DNA from: Pigoraptor vietnamica
Taxonomy: Eukaryota; Opisthokonta; Filasterea
Length of the DNA stretch: 38,583 nt
Assembly: GCA_943704525.1 (NCBI GenBank)
Contig: CALSCQ010001573.1
Coordinates: 1 to 38,583 of the forward strand
Direction of reading: 5' to 3'
Below, one piece after another: positions 19,759 to 30,727 of this stretch (the stretch's first letter is position 1; each line of letters begins with the position of its first letter). The notes under the pieces were generated by a model. That model made no database searches and was not told the DNA's origin. It was given only the letters and a program-made list of their open reading frames with translations. Made by a program: the position numbers and the translations under genes.

Positions 19759-22700
19759 ATGTCCGAAACGGACCAGCCGTCCCCTTCGGTGGACGATGGG
19801 CAGTCTTTTGCTCTGTCAAGGGTCGCACGCCTCACAAGGATCACGGTCACTCGTCCGAGCGATGGGGCAGGTGATGAAAGCGCACGCGGAGCATCACGTA
19901 TCGAATGCGGGATGAAGCGTGGAAAGGAGCATTGGTCGGGGGTTTGGGTATAAGTTACCTGAATTGCGTGCCCTTTTGGACCTGCTGCAGACGCTGCCGC
20001 GGATTCCACTGCCGACGGGGCGAACAATCAGGCCGGCTCCACCAACGACGTGCGCCGCGATGGGACGGTCGAACTGCTCGAGCTGCGACGCCGGCGTACG
20101 CAGGCGCCAGTTCATGAGGACAATAAGGTGAAGGCGGCGCTGAAGCACTGGTGGCGATATGCGACGGCGTATACGGTCAAGCTGGAGGCGCTGCAGGCGG
20201 GAGAGAGCGCCGACACGGAAATACCCGACATGCCGTGCGTCCGAAAGCGCTACGAGCTGCAAACTCCCAAGGTACCGCGCATTCATGTGTTGGTACTGCC
20301 TTTTTTCCTCGTTCTTGTTTTTTTTTTTTATAGTATATTTTCAATTTGAACGGTTCGGCAGTCCGCGCGAGTGCACCTGTGCGAATGTGTGCTTCGCCCA
20401 AAGTCTTTGCTTCATGCGAACGCAGGATCTTCGGACGCAACGCTTCGTGCGCTATGTTCTCTGTCTTCTCATTGGCGGCTTCGTTGCGCTCGTGTTCTAC
20501 GCCGTGAATCTTGCCGGCGACCACCTCTGCGAATACAAGAACGACGACCTGACGTACGAAAGTGAGTGTTTTTTTATGTGTATTGCGCAGAACTGATGCC
20601 AACCTTTTTCCCGTTTCCGCTCGCATTCGACTGAAACACACACACACACACACACACACACGCACGCACCGTATTTGACTGACGCTCACGCACACGCCTG
20701 CAGATTCGCTGGAGAAGCACTACGCGCGCGCATGGGGACTCAGCCAGATATACACGCACGGCCTTGCGATACTTGCGGCGCTTTGCGTCCTTTACGAGCC
20801 CAGCGCGTCTGGAATGGGACTTCCGGAGGTGCGCATTCTCTGCTGGACGTTTGTTGTCGACAAATTCTACATCTGTGTGTGTGTGCGCGCGTGTGTGCGC
20901 GTGTGTGTGTGTGTCTGTTTTACGTGTGTGTCTGTTTATGTGTGCGCGCTCGAAGACTCAGACTGTTCAATTTCGCAGGTCATCGCATATCTCAACGGCA
21001 CGTCCATGACATCCACGATGACGTGGAGTGCGTTGTTTGCCAAGACTGCCGGCACAATCTTTGCCGTGGGAGCGGGACTCGGTGCGTGCCTGTTCGCGCC
21101 TGTTCCTAACATCGCTCCCCTTTCCAGCACATCCTTCGCCTTCCATCGCTCCCTTCTTCGGCATATCCATCTCCTTCACCTCTGTTCGTGATGGTGCCGC
21201 ATGCGTCCTGTTCAATGTCTGGCGAGACGGATGGCCTTCGCGTTAAGCTGACTTCAGTTCCTTCCCTTCTATGTGCACGGGCGAACCCAGTGTGCGATCC
21301 CGAAGGTATGCAATCCACCGTTGTCCCTTGTCCTGTGTTATGGGGAGCGAATTTCTTGCAGACACGTGCGCGCACATGCAATGGCATGACGATGTGATGT
21401 GTGTGCGGTTGACCAGTCCCGACATGCAGGCCCGATGATTCACGTGGGCACCATCATCGCCGTGTTGACCGCGCGGTTCAGCATTCTCGCCCGCTTTTTG
21501 ACAAGGTATTTGCGCACTCTCGCAAAGCTGCGCGCCAGCGTGCAAGTTGTTTCATGCCGCTGGCGCGTCTTATTCTCCGTGTTGTTGACAGAGGTATATG
21601 CACGCTCCCGATGCTCCAATCGTCTCTGCGCGTGTTTAGTGGATCGAGATTTTCGCTGTGCGCTCTGCATGCACGCTTCTTCCATCCGCGTGAAAAGTGT
21701 CCCTTCTTGTTCGAGCTTAGCTTGAGTTTCACTGCCGATCCTGCCACAGGGCGGTGAGTGAGGACAAGCGACAGGCCGACGAGGCCGTTAAGCACCTCCA
21801 GAACGACAGCGACTTTCGCATGTTTGCGGCCACGGGTGCCGCTGCGGGCGTTGCCGCTGCGTTCCATGCGCCGCTTGCGGGGACGGCCTTCGTCATAGAG
21901 GCAAGTAGAGTCGTCCTTTTCTGCTCGTGTTAATTTATTTTTTTGTTTGTTTGTTTATTTTTTCCGATAGCTAATCAAGAATTGATGTGGGGGTTTGTCA
22001 CAATCCCTGCTCATCGGCACTGCCCTTGTTCCTTGTAGTTGGCATTCCGCACACGTCGCAACCGGCTAACACAAACGCGCGTGCGCAGGAAGCGATCTCG
22101 TTCTTCCACCCGCGGCTCATCTTCCGCGTCTTCTTCACGTGCGTCGTCGCCTACTGGGTGCTCGCCTTTGTCGCGCAGCAGAAGGTGCTGAACGTGTCGG
22201 CGTTTGCGCTTTACAGCGACCCCACAATCTGCCAGACGAACCAGAGTTACGGCGACTTTCTTATGTATGTCATTATGGGCGTCGTGTTTGGCGTCCTCGG
22301 CGGTCTCTTCAACCGCGTGTCGATCTTCCTTCAGCGGCTGCGCGCCAAGTATGTTGTGCCGTGGCCGGTGCGCCGCATGCTCGAAGTGATGGCGGTGAGT
22401 GTGTTATAGCAAGCAGGCCGATGATGCACCCCCGCTGTTCTTTGTGTGCGTGCGCTTATGCGGGATGTTGTGGCTCGCAGGTAACGCTTATCACGACGAC
22501 TGTGGTCGTGTTCGTTCCACTCGCCGACAACACCTGCGGTGAGTGCAGCTCCATAGAGGATTTCAGGCTCAAACTCCACGCACATCGCACACACGCATGC
22601 CACGACGGTCGGTATTCACTGTCATTCCCACGCAGTGTCCAGCGTGAAAGCATTTTCGCAGCTCGAGGGTCCCGGGGTGTGCCGTGCGATTGCGGATCCG

Positions 22701-24422
22701 CAGATATGCGCGTATTACCAAGTCACCGAGGCCACGTTCGCCTTCCTCGTCGAAGACACGAAGCAGGCCTGTCCGGACATTGAGGAAATTGCAAGTGGGT
22801 TGTCGCAACTGAATCTCGGGCGTGTCACGTACACGCCCACGCGCATCCGCACGTACTCTGACACCCTTGCAAATCGTCATCATGAGAGAGCGCGATACGG
22901 CCCAAACGAGTGAATCTCGTGTGCTTAGATAGCGTACGCGCACACGCACGCACGCATGCATTCGCAACATCCGTACATCCGCACCTGCTCTGACACGCCT
23001 GCGGTTGCTTGCTACCGTTAGGTCACGTGGACATCACGTTTCCGCACATGCGAATGGAGGTTGAAGTGGAGGGACCGAACAAAACGACGACGTGCTACAA
23101 CGAGCTCAGTTCGCTGTTCCAGGTGCGCGTAATTATCTTTTGTGTGTCAATGACTTGCGCGCGTGAGGCCTCACGAACAGCCGACATTGCATTTGCTGTC
23201 GTATGCTAATTCGGCAGCGATCTTCGTGCAGGTGACGGCGACGACCGCGCTGCAGAATCTCTTCCTGCGCGGGGCGTACAGCCTCTTCAGCGCAAAAAAT
23301 CTCGCGCTATTTGCCGTGGTCTACATGTTCCTCATTCTCATTACCGTCGGAATTGGTTCGTGCTGTTGCATTGGCTGCTTGTGTGGGCTTGTTCAGAATT
23401 GGTTCGTGCGTGCTTGTCAGCCTGTGTGGCCCATTCGCACATGCCACTTGGAGCAAACTGCGACAAGCGCGCGTCTGTGTTTCTTGTCCGGTTGACGCGC
23501 ACTATGGGTGAATCACTATTCTTTGCTGCTTCTGTCTCGCTGACCTTCGTCGCACACAACCGGAACGGACGCGCAGCCATACCCGCGGGCAGCGTGCTAC
23601 CGTGCATGGTGTTTGGAGCAACCGTCGGCCGGCTGTTGGGAGTTGCGTACAATGCGTGGATCAAGGTCCCTCTCGGCTACTATCTGGTCGATCCGGTGAG
23701 TGTGCTCCAAGGAAGTGGTCTGCTTATAGTCTCTCGTGTTGTTTGACGCGCACGTATTTGTTTCATCAGTCCAATTGCGAACTAGCCTCTGTCTCGCACT
23801 TATCCCTTGTTGTTTACGCTTGTAGGGTCTCTATGCGATCATCGGTGCGGGCGCCTTCTGGGCTGGTTTCGCCAACATGACACTCACCATCACGCTCGTC
23901 ATGGTTGAGATTACGTCGAGCGTCGAGTCGCTGCCGGGCGTCTCAGTGGCCGTCGTCATCAGCGCTTGGATCGGGCAGCTCGTCTCCCACAGCCTCTACC
24001 ACGCCACGCTCGTCGTCATGAAGGTGGGCGCACTGTTCCGCTCTCAGTCTATTCTGTTCTGTTTATTTTTATTTATTTATTTTTCTTGTTTTTGTTTTTT
24101 TGTTTGTAACTTTTTTCTGTTTGCATCCTCCTTTCCGCGATTGTCGAGGACGGTGGCAACTGGGCGGCTTTAGAAGTGGATGCCTTGTGCGCGTGGTTCT
24201 GGGATTCGGGCGTTACAGGCACTCACTTGTGGAGAGTGTCTGACAGAGGCGCATTCTGACACGGGTGAGTCTGCAGATTCCCTTTCTCGAAGCCGAGCCA
24301 TCGCACGATATGCGATTCCAGGACACGCGCGAGTACATGGTATCGCCCGTGAAGTGCCTGCCGCTCAATGCGACGACGCGCCAGGTCGCCGACGCCCTCT
24401 CCAGCACTCACCACGGTGCGTG

Positions 24423-24453
<31 letters not shown>

Positions 24454-25171
24454 GTTCTTCTCGCTCTTTTCTCTATTATATGCAAATTCGGTGTGTTACC
24501 GGCGCAGTTACTATCAGCTCGTTCGGGTTCTTTGCGGACTGTGTACTTTCTTGAGGCGGAGGCACCGCTTGTTTTGGTCTCAAGCGCAACTGCACTGCAT
24601 GTGCACGCCCTCTCTGCGCCTCTCTGGCCTAACGCTTAATTTCTTTTCCGTCATTGGTGCTTTCACAGGCTTCCCAGTCGTCGACTCGCTGGAGAGCAAC
24701 CGTCTCGTCGGGCTCATCCTGCGACTACAGCTCGAGGACGTCCTCGCGCTGCAGCGGAAGTCGCTCCTCAGGAGCGCAACCCTCAAGGCATCGTCCGATC
24801 CCGCGCTGCCGACGTCCGTATCTGCGCCTCCGCCGGCCAGCATCCACGGCGTGATTTCGGCTTCGTTGCAAAGTCCTGAGGGCGACGCCGAGCCGCCCAA
24901 CCTCATGCTCTCCGCCCCGATGCTGTCGGCGTATGCCGCTGAGCTTGAGGAGTCGCGCGTGGACTTGACGCCGTACATGAACAGCAGCCCGTCGACGGCG
25001 CTTCCGACGTGGCCTGTGGCGAAATCGTACGCGACGCTGCGACACCTGCAGCTGCGCCACCTTGTCGTCGTGAGTCCCTCTGGTGTTGTCGAGGGCATTG
25101 TGACGCGCAAAGATCTTATTCCGATTGCTCACGGCGGCCTGTGCAAGGGCGACGGACACGGGGAGGATTGA
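19759..25171 (+). CDS. CLC-family chloride transporter with CBS pair
   Basis: Seventeen exons, 901 codons plus TGA: 19759-19870, 19991-20271, 20426-20561, 20704-20828, 20979-21081, 21291-21305, 21430-21505, 21750-21900, 22089-22394, 22481-22538, 22636-22794, 23022-23122, 23232-23355, 23577-23695, 23826-24023, 24277-24415, 24669-25171. All phases join. The cytosolic N-terminus spans about 130 residues. Membrane helices follow, with the chloride-site segment SASGMGLPE (usually GSGIPE), CDPEGPMIHVG (usually GKEGPMIH, gating glutamate kept), HAPLAGTAFVIEE (internal proton glutamate kept) and IPAGSVLPCMVFGATVGR. CBS motifs lie at about 700-765 and 855-900. Both glutamates suggest a chloride/proton exchanger of endosomal or vacuolar type rather than a plain channel. 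Exon 6 is only 15 bases. The intron after 21900 has a GC donor. Subfamily is not assigned. Confidence 0.95.
20636..20669 (+). repeat. CA microsatellite in CLC intron 3
   Basis: About 12 CA units followed by gcacgcacc, upstream of the exon 4 acceptor. Unlike the other tracts in the window this one has CA, not GT, on the sense strand and lies near the acceptor side. Confidence 0.9.
20873..20946 (+). repeat. GT/GC microsatellite in CLC intron 4
   Basis: An imperfect GT tract with GC interruptions begins about 45 bases after the gtgcgc donor of exon 4. GT is on the sense strand. Confidence 0.9.
21291..21305 (+). other. 15-nt microexon 6 of the CLC gene
   Basis: The bases tgtgcgatcccgaag are flanked by a cccag acceptor and a gtatgc donor. 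Inclusion yields G-L-V-C-D-P-E-G-P-M-I-H across the junctions, which lines up with the GLAVGKEGPMIH signature of the family. Skipping it keeps the frame but removes the gating glutamate. Confidence 0.8.
24425..24453 (+). repeat. Homopolymer of 29 T in CLC intron 16
   Basis: The T run starts ten bases after the gtgcgt donor of exon 16. It is far from the acceptor at 24668, so it is not that acceptor's polypyrimidine tract. Length may be uncertain. Confidence 0.9.
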
Positions 25172-25595
25172 ATCTGCCCGTGTTTGTTGTCTTGAAGCCG
25201 CCCGACTTCGTGGTTGGTTGAAAACATTCAACGACTAAAGAGACGAGTGGAATGGCTTGCGAGCCAGGGTCCGCCTAATGCGATCAAAGTAGTTGGCGTT
25301 AATGGCAGGGTCCGAGGGTTACGGGTACGGTCGACGGGTACGGGGTCCACACGCGGACTTTCTCGTGTCACCGGCCATAACCTGATTAATGGATCACTGA
25401 CACAAAATGCTTTGAGGGCTCATTTGTAGTTAGTGAAAGGTGGTCGCGGCGGGCAGTCCGTTCTGAGAGGCGCCACCGTTTCCAACGCATTCGATATCGG
25501 CACATCAACTGAATTGTGTGGGTATTATACCTTTCAGCCACAAATTCGATACAAAAAAAAAAAACGTTGAAACTTTTTAGTGAACTCGGCAGCAG
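25172..25595. other. Convergent spacer, 3' UTRs of CLC and COG1
   Basis: 424 bases lie between two facing stops. Content: short direct repeats of cagggtccg near 25266 and 25306, repeated acgggtacgg words near 25320-25340, and an A run of about 13 at 25552-25564. No gene, RNA or canonical poly(A) hexamer is seen. Confidence 0.6.
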
Positions 25596-28500
25596 CTAAA
25601 AGAGACCCGTGCCCCCGAACAGCCCAGTGGCACGCGTTCCCTGTCCAGCCTTTGCCGGCCCCGATTGCGACCGCGCGTGCATAGCGGCCTTTGGCCCCCC
25701 GCGTGTTTGCTGCTGCCACGAGGGCGGCTTCACGGGCGCCGCGATGGAAGCGCTGATGGGAAGTAGAGCAAACCTGCCGGGTCGGGAACATACATCAAGT
25801 CAGAACAGAATTGAACAGGAGAGGGACAGCGGACAACGTGACAAGAAAGAAAAAAAAAGTGCAAAAAAAGAAGAAACAAGCAGAAAAAATTAATGCGAGG
25901 AAGAACACCGATGTTAAAATCAAAGACAGTGACCCGTTTTTGCAATGAACAAGGGTGCCTGCTTCGTGAAATTTGCCCACAACACCCACCGAGGGGCCAC
26001 GGGGGCGATGGCCAGCGGGCCGTGCGATTCGTGCGACTGCATTCCGCGCTTCTGGTCACTGTAGAGCCGGTTGAGGCCCGCCACAGTGCCAAACAACACA
26101 CTCGACCTACGAAGAAACAGGAGGGAAAATTCAAACAAATGAGAAACATTCATATAAATGAGAGCAGCACTCACGGGAGGGCGTAAAGAACAGGCGCCGG
26201 ACAGCCCACACGCGGCTTTGCGTGACACCCACCTCTGATATGCCTTGACAACGTTGGAGCGAATGTGCGGCGCAAACACGTCCATGTCAAACGGATCGAT
26301 CCGCGACGTCCAGAGGGCCACAAGGCGGTCGCGACGCCCAGCAAAGTCCACCAGCTGAGGCTGGCACTGCGGCAGAAGGCGCGCGGAGAGGAAGTCGAAA
26401 AGCAGACGCGTGTCGAAGAGCATCTGCACGCATCCCTCCTGCGACGCGGCCGCGCCGGCGGCAAAGCGCTCGAAAATGGCGAGCGCCTCGTCCGCGGCGA
26501 GCTGAACGGCGTCAAGAACAATGGGGCGGTCGAGCGCGTGCGCACCGCACTGGTTGAGGGCCACGCAGAGATCGTGGACAAAGGCGAGCGCCGGGCGGGA
26601 GAGGTGCGCCGGCAACCGGACGACGGAGTCCACCTTGTCGCCACCTTCGGACTCCTCCTGCGACACAAAGCATCGGGAAAACCAGGAGTGTCAGGACAGT
26701 CAGCTGCACAAGCACGGCCTTTCGCCTCACAGTTAGGGAGAGCAAACAAACAATTGCAGACACAAATGCTGCGCGCACCTGAATGCGAATGTCCTCCCAC
26801 GCCCCCCGCGACACCACGGGATCCGACCAATTCTCCGCCGCAAGGCCACGTTCAAGCGCACTTCCGAGCGACCGCGCCAGGTGCACGGCCCATGTGTGGT
26901 GGCAGGCCGCATGAAGCGCACGCAGCGCCTTGCGACCTTCCTCCAACCGCGCATCAAACTCGGGCTTTGCGCCCGCAAACGACGACTGCCGGGACAACGG
27001 CCCTGTTCGCAGCACCGGCGTGCGAGGCCCGCTCGACATGCGTCGCAACAGCCCCCCCTCGCGCTGTACCTCCGCGTCGCCGGAACGCATAGCCTCCTGC
27101 AGGGAGCGGCAGTGTTGCGCAATTGCAAGCGCAGTTCGACCGACCAAGAGCACCTTTGCAGAGGCACCGGACGACGCCGCGGCGCCGTTCTCGCTCCTCG
27201 TGTTACCACTGCCGGTCTCCTCGATAACCGACTTCGAGAGCTCGTGCAGTTGCGAGAGCTCCGAACAGACTGAGAGAATGCATTGGTGGCAGAGCGTACG
27301 CACATGCGCTCGGATGTCGCTGCCGTCCTCGCGATGATCAAAGGGACCCCGCCGCGGCTGTTCGGGCTGTGGCGCACCGGCGACATGTCCGTTCTTCTCG
27401 TGCACTTCCTCGGAGCCAAACGCGTGGCTCGCGTCATCGAGAATGGACCCAAGCGAAGCGTCAAAGGCCACGCACACATCCCGCACAAACGGCGTGAGCG
27501 CAATCGCCTGCGCGCGCGTCGCGTTCAAGTCAGTCGAAGAATTCCACAGCAGCAACAGCGTTCACACAACCGCAACCGCAACACACGCACCTTCAGTGCG
27601 AGCTGGTTGCTGAGATCCACGGCGGCGACGAGTCCTCCCGCACCCGCCCCCACACCGACACCCCCCGGCGGCGCGGCAAGCGAATAGCCGCCCGTGACGC
27701 CGCCAGAGTTTTGGTCGATCGCCATCTGATCAGGCTCATCGCTCCACACCCACGCGCCCACGTCGTCGCTCGCTGCGTCCGAGAGCACCATGTCGCGAGG
27801 AACGTGCGCGAGCCCCGCAAAGGCGACGTCGAGAATGTCCTTGGCACGCGCGATCACGTGCTTTCGGAAGAGGTGGTCGTACAGGGCCACAGGATGGCCG
27901 AGGAGCGCGGCACACATCGCATCCCACTCACTTCCCGCGTCCTCCTGCGACACGCGTACGCAACAAAAGCACGACGAAAATTAAAGACGAACGGTTTGAC
28001 ATGAAAGAACAACGAAGCAGAAGCAACGTCGCCGGCGCAGTTGCAAAAAATGCGCACCTTCCCCGCACCGCCCAGCGTTTCCCACACGGCGTCTGCGAGC
28101 GACCGCAGCGACTTGATCGTATCGAGTCCCTTGAGGGCGGCCGCCGCACCTTCCGCGACGACTGCCGACGCAGTCGCGAGCCAGTCAGCGACAAGCGCCT
28201 GGCATGCAGCGCGCATTTTGGCCGGGTTCGAGCCCACGCTGAGGGGCGCGGTCGGCTGCACGTGAAGCAGTAATGTAAGTATCAACTTCCTTTGTGAAAG
28301 GACGGCGGATAAGAGTATGCGGGAGTGGGGACGTTGCGGACGCGCACACTCGGCGCACAACGCGACACGAACCCGGAATCGCTGGACGCTCTGAGGAAGG
28401 TTCCTGACAATCGCGTGCATGCTGCCGCCGGTGAACAGGCGCGCAATGTACGGCGCGTCGGCGCCGTCGTCGGCCGAGGTCACGTGATGGAGGGACCGAG

Positions 28501-30019
28501 CGAGTGCGCCGGAGGGAAAGGCGCCGTCGGACGCTCCGCCCGCGAAGAAAATGACAAAAGCAGAGTGCAGCGTGTCCTGCGCAACGCAGTGAAATTGCGC
28601 GTCAGCGTCTACCCGCAAGAAGCCGTCAACATGTGCACGGACAACCCACACGGGGTATGGGGTTAAACAGAGTGAAGCATCAACAACAACAGCCTCTGAG
28701 CGCACTTCGGGAATCTCCGCAAGGTTTAAAGAATGTGCACAGAAAGCACCCGCAAAAGCGCATGAGGGGACGCATCGATGGTAACACCTTCCCACACCGC
28801 ACACGCAAGAGGGACCATGGCACACACGACCGCACCTTCACGATACGTGCGACGCGGCACAGCTGCTCCTTTGCTGTGGAAGACGCGATGCCCTCGGGGC
28901 GCAGCAGATTGCGAACGAGCGCCGTGCGCGCGGAGAGATACTCGGACAGTACCTGTGCGCATGAGCGAGTGTCAAATAAGTGCAACTTGCGTGCGCATCA
29001 AAATATACAAAAACAACGAAGTACGTGACCCTCTTCGCCTCTGTCCAACAATCACACACACACATCGACAGAGCACACGCACAATAACCGCACACGTACC
29101 TCCTTTGGCGGTCGGTCGTCCAACAGCACCACGGCGCACGCGGCGTCCGCAAGTGACTCGTCGTTCACGCCCTCCGCCGCAAGCTCCCCGCGCGCTTCCT
29201 GAAGGATGGGATCGCGAAAGTGCCCAATGGCCGCCCACTGACGGTTAAGGATGGGGAATGCGGCCAGCAGTGCCCCGCGCTGCGTCTCGGCAGAGTCCGC
29301 CACGCCCACGTCCTCAACGCCGATGTTTGCGAACATGTGCTCCGCGATGAGATACAGCTGCGACGCCCGCAGAAACTCGCGCCGCTCCAGCGCGCTCCAG
29401 ATCTGTTCCGGGGTGTCGACGAGCAACTTCATCTGCGTTGCCGCAGAGTAAAACGCGCGAGTGCGCGGGCCGCGCTTGTCCGCGCTGGGAGCGGCATCGT
29501 CTGCACGCATGCGCCCGGCCTGGCGACACAACGTGTCCATTCGCTCTATGCCCTCGATAATCTGAATGCACGCGAACGTACATGAGTCGACACAGTGCCG
29601 CCTGAAACAAAACATACACAAGTACTCGTGCGAGACACGCACGCACACACAAGCACACACACACACACACTTACGCCACCAAACACACGCACCTCGCTGG
29701 AGGCCACGTTCATCGCCATGATACTGTCGGCGGCTCCGATGAGATCCCGGTAGCGCTCGCCAACCATTTGCCGCAGCTCTTCCTTCTTACGCTCAATGTC
29801 ACCGCGTATCTACGGCACAATACTCAATGTTCAGCCCTCAGCGCCGTTTGAACCGGCACACATTCTGAAGGAAGACACCAAACCCACCCTCTTCTCAATC
29901 ACACGAATCTCCGCGATCGTGTGCTTGCAGAAGACGCGGTCGGCCTCGGCATCTGGATGCGCAGGCGCGGCAGGGGCCGCTGCAGCTGCAGAGCCGCGCG
30001 GCTGATCCTGCGCCCGCAT
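25596..30019 (-). CDS. COG1: Conserved oligomeric Golgi complex subunit 1
   Basis: Eleven exons, 1010 codons plus TAG: 30019-29888, 29809-29693, 29561-29100, 28952-28836, 28576-28373, 28255-28058, 27944-27591, 27507-26779, 26657-26233, 26106-25990, 25773-25596. Phases all join. Near the N-terminus, KKEELRQMVGERYRDLIGAA is nearly the animal COG1 signature. FYSAATQMKLLVDTPEQIWS and FPILNRQWAAIGHFRDPIL follow. The C-terminal half keeps RLPAHLSRPALAFVHDLC, IDPFDMDVFAPHIRSNVVK and RSSVLFGTVAGLNRLYS, then a RFALLPIS tail. COG1 is a lobe A subunit of the COG tether that retains Golgi enzymes by retrograde vesicle capture. Length is close to the human 980 residues. Intron 5 (28372-28256) is 117 bases, open in frame and has a gttcgt donor; I call it an intron because excision restores the family alignment. 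Exon 8 holds a Ser/Arg-rich insert. Confidence 0.95.
29634..29671 (-). repeat. GT microsatellite (sense) in COG1 intron 2
   Basis: On the plus strand this is a CA tract with a few interruptions. In the sense of COG1 it is GT-rich and begins about 20-25 bases after the gtgcgt donor of exon 2. Confidence 0.85.
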
Positions 30020-30727
30020 CTTCGCCGCGTGGCCGCTGCCACTCGCCGTCCACGTTCACCGCAAGGAGTGTCACGGCGTGCCTAGTTCACGCACGGCGCA
30101 CCCGTGCTCGAGCTCGTCTGCTCCTCTCACGGAGCGGGAACGGAGACGGACTCGATCATAGGGTCAGTGGCGTGCAGGCGCCCCCAATTCGCTTGGCGAT
30201 TCGGAAAGATGGCCACGTTACACACAGCGGAGAGCGCCTACGTCCGCAGATAAGGACAGAGCAAGAATGAATACGCCAACACACGAAGCGTACAGAGAAG
30301 TCTGAGCAGATGAAGGAATCAAACGGTGTGTGTGTGCATGTGTGTCAGTGGGGCAAACCCTTTGCACGTGATGGCACGTGACTACCCGTGACTCGAATTG
30401 AAATTCCATAGAAAGCAGTAATACTCCTCCAAATGTGTACTATAAAAGTGAATACTCTGCTATACACAACAATAATCTACTAAAATGCGAAATTAACACG
30501 ACGGGCTCCGTTGGCGCGCACTTCAAAGACCATGTCAAAAAGCTGCAACGCACGACCACTCCCTCGCGCCTCTATTTCTCGCTCTGTGGGGCCGTTGCTG
30601 CCGCTGTCACAGCCCTTCCTCGTACTGTGTGGCACGTCGTGCCTGCGTTACAGGCGCAGTGTTGACCGTGTGGGCCGTGGTCCCCGTCATCATCAACTCG
30701 CGCTGAAGTCCCATCCGTCGTTCGAAG
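30020..30727. promoter_or_regulatory. Divergent promoter region COG1 / coiled-coil gene
   Basis: 708 bases separate the start codons. The region holds two CACGTGA E-box words ten bases apart (30365-30371 and 30375-30381), the second within ggcacgtgac, close to the CLEAR consensus. A degenerate X-box-like 14-mer (30402-30415) has two mismatches. A short GT tract is near 30325-30346, and the DNA is A/T-rich at 30420-30500. No coding exon is supported. Confidence 0.55.
30365..30381. promoter_or_regulatory. Paired CACGTG E-boxes
   Basis: cacgtga occurs at 30365-30371 and 30375-30381, exactly one helical turn apart. Such pairs bind bHLH factors in other eukaryotes. The target could be COG1 (346 bp from its ATG to the nearer box) or the coiled-coil gene (about 350 bp). 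Function is inferred. Confidence 0.4.

Noticed and set aside
20050-20271. Start of the CLC protein inside exon 2 at a GTG
   Set aside because: Eukaryotic starts are rarely GTG, and the ATG at 19759 opens an exon that joins 19991 in phase 1, giving a normal cytosolic N-terminus.
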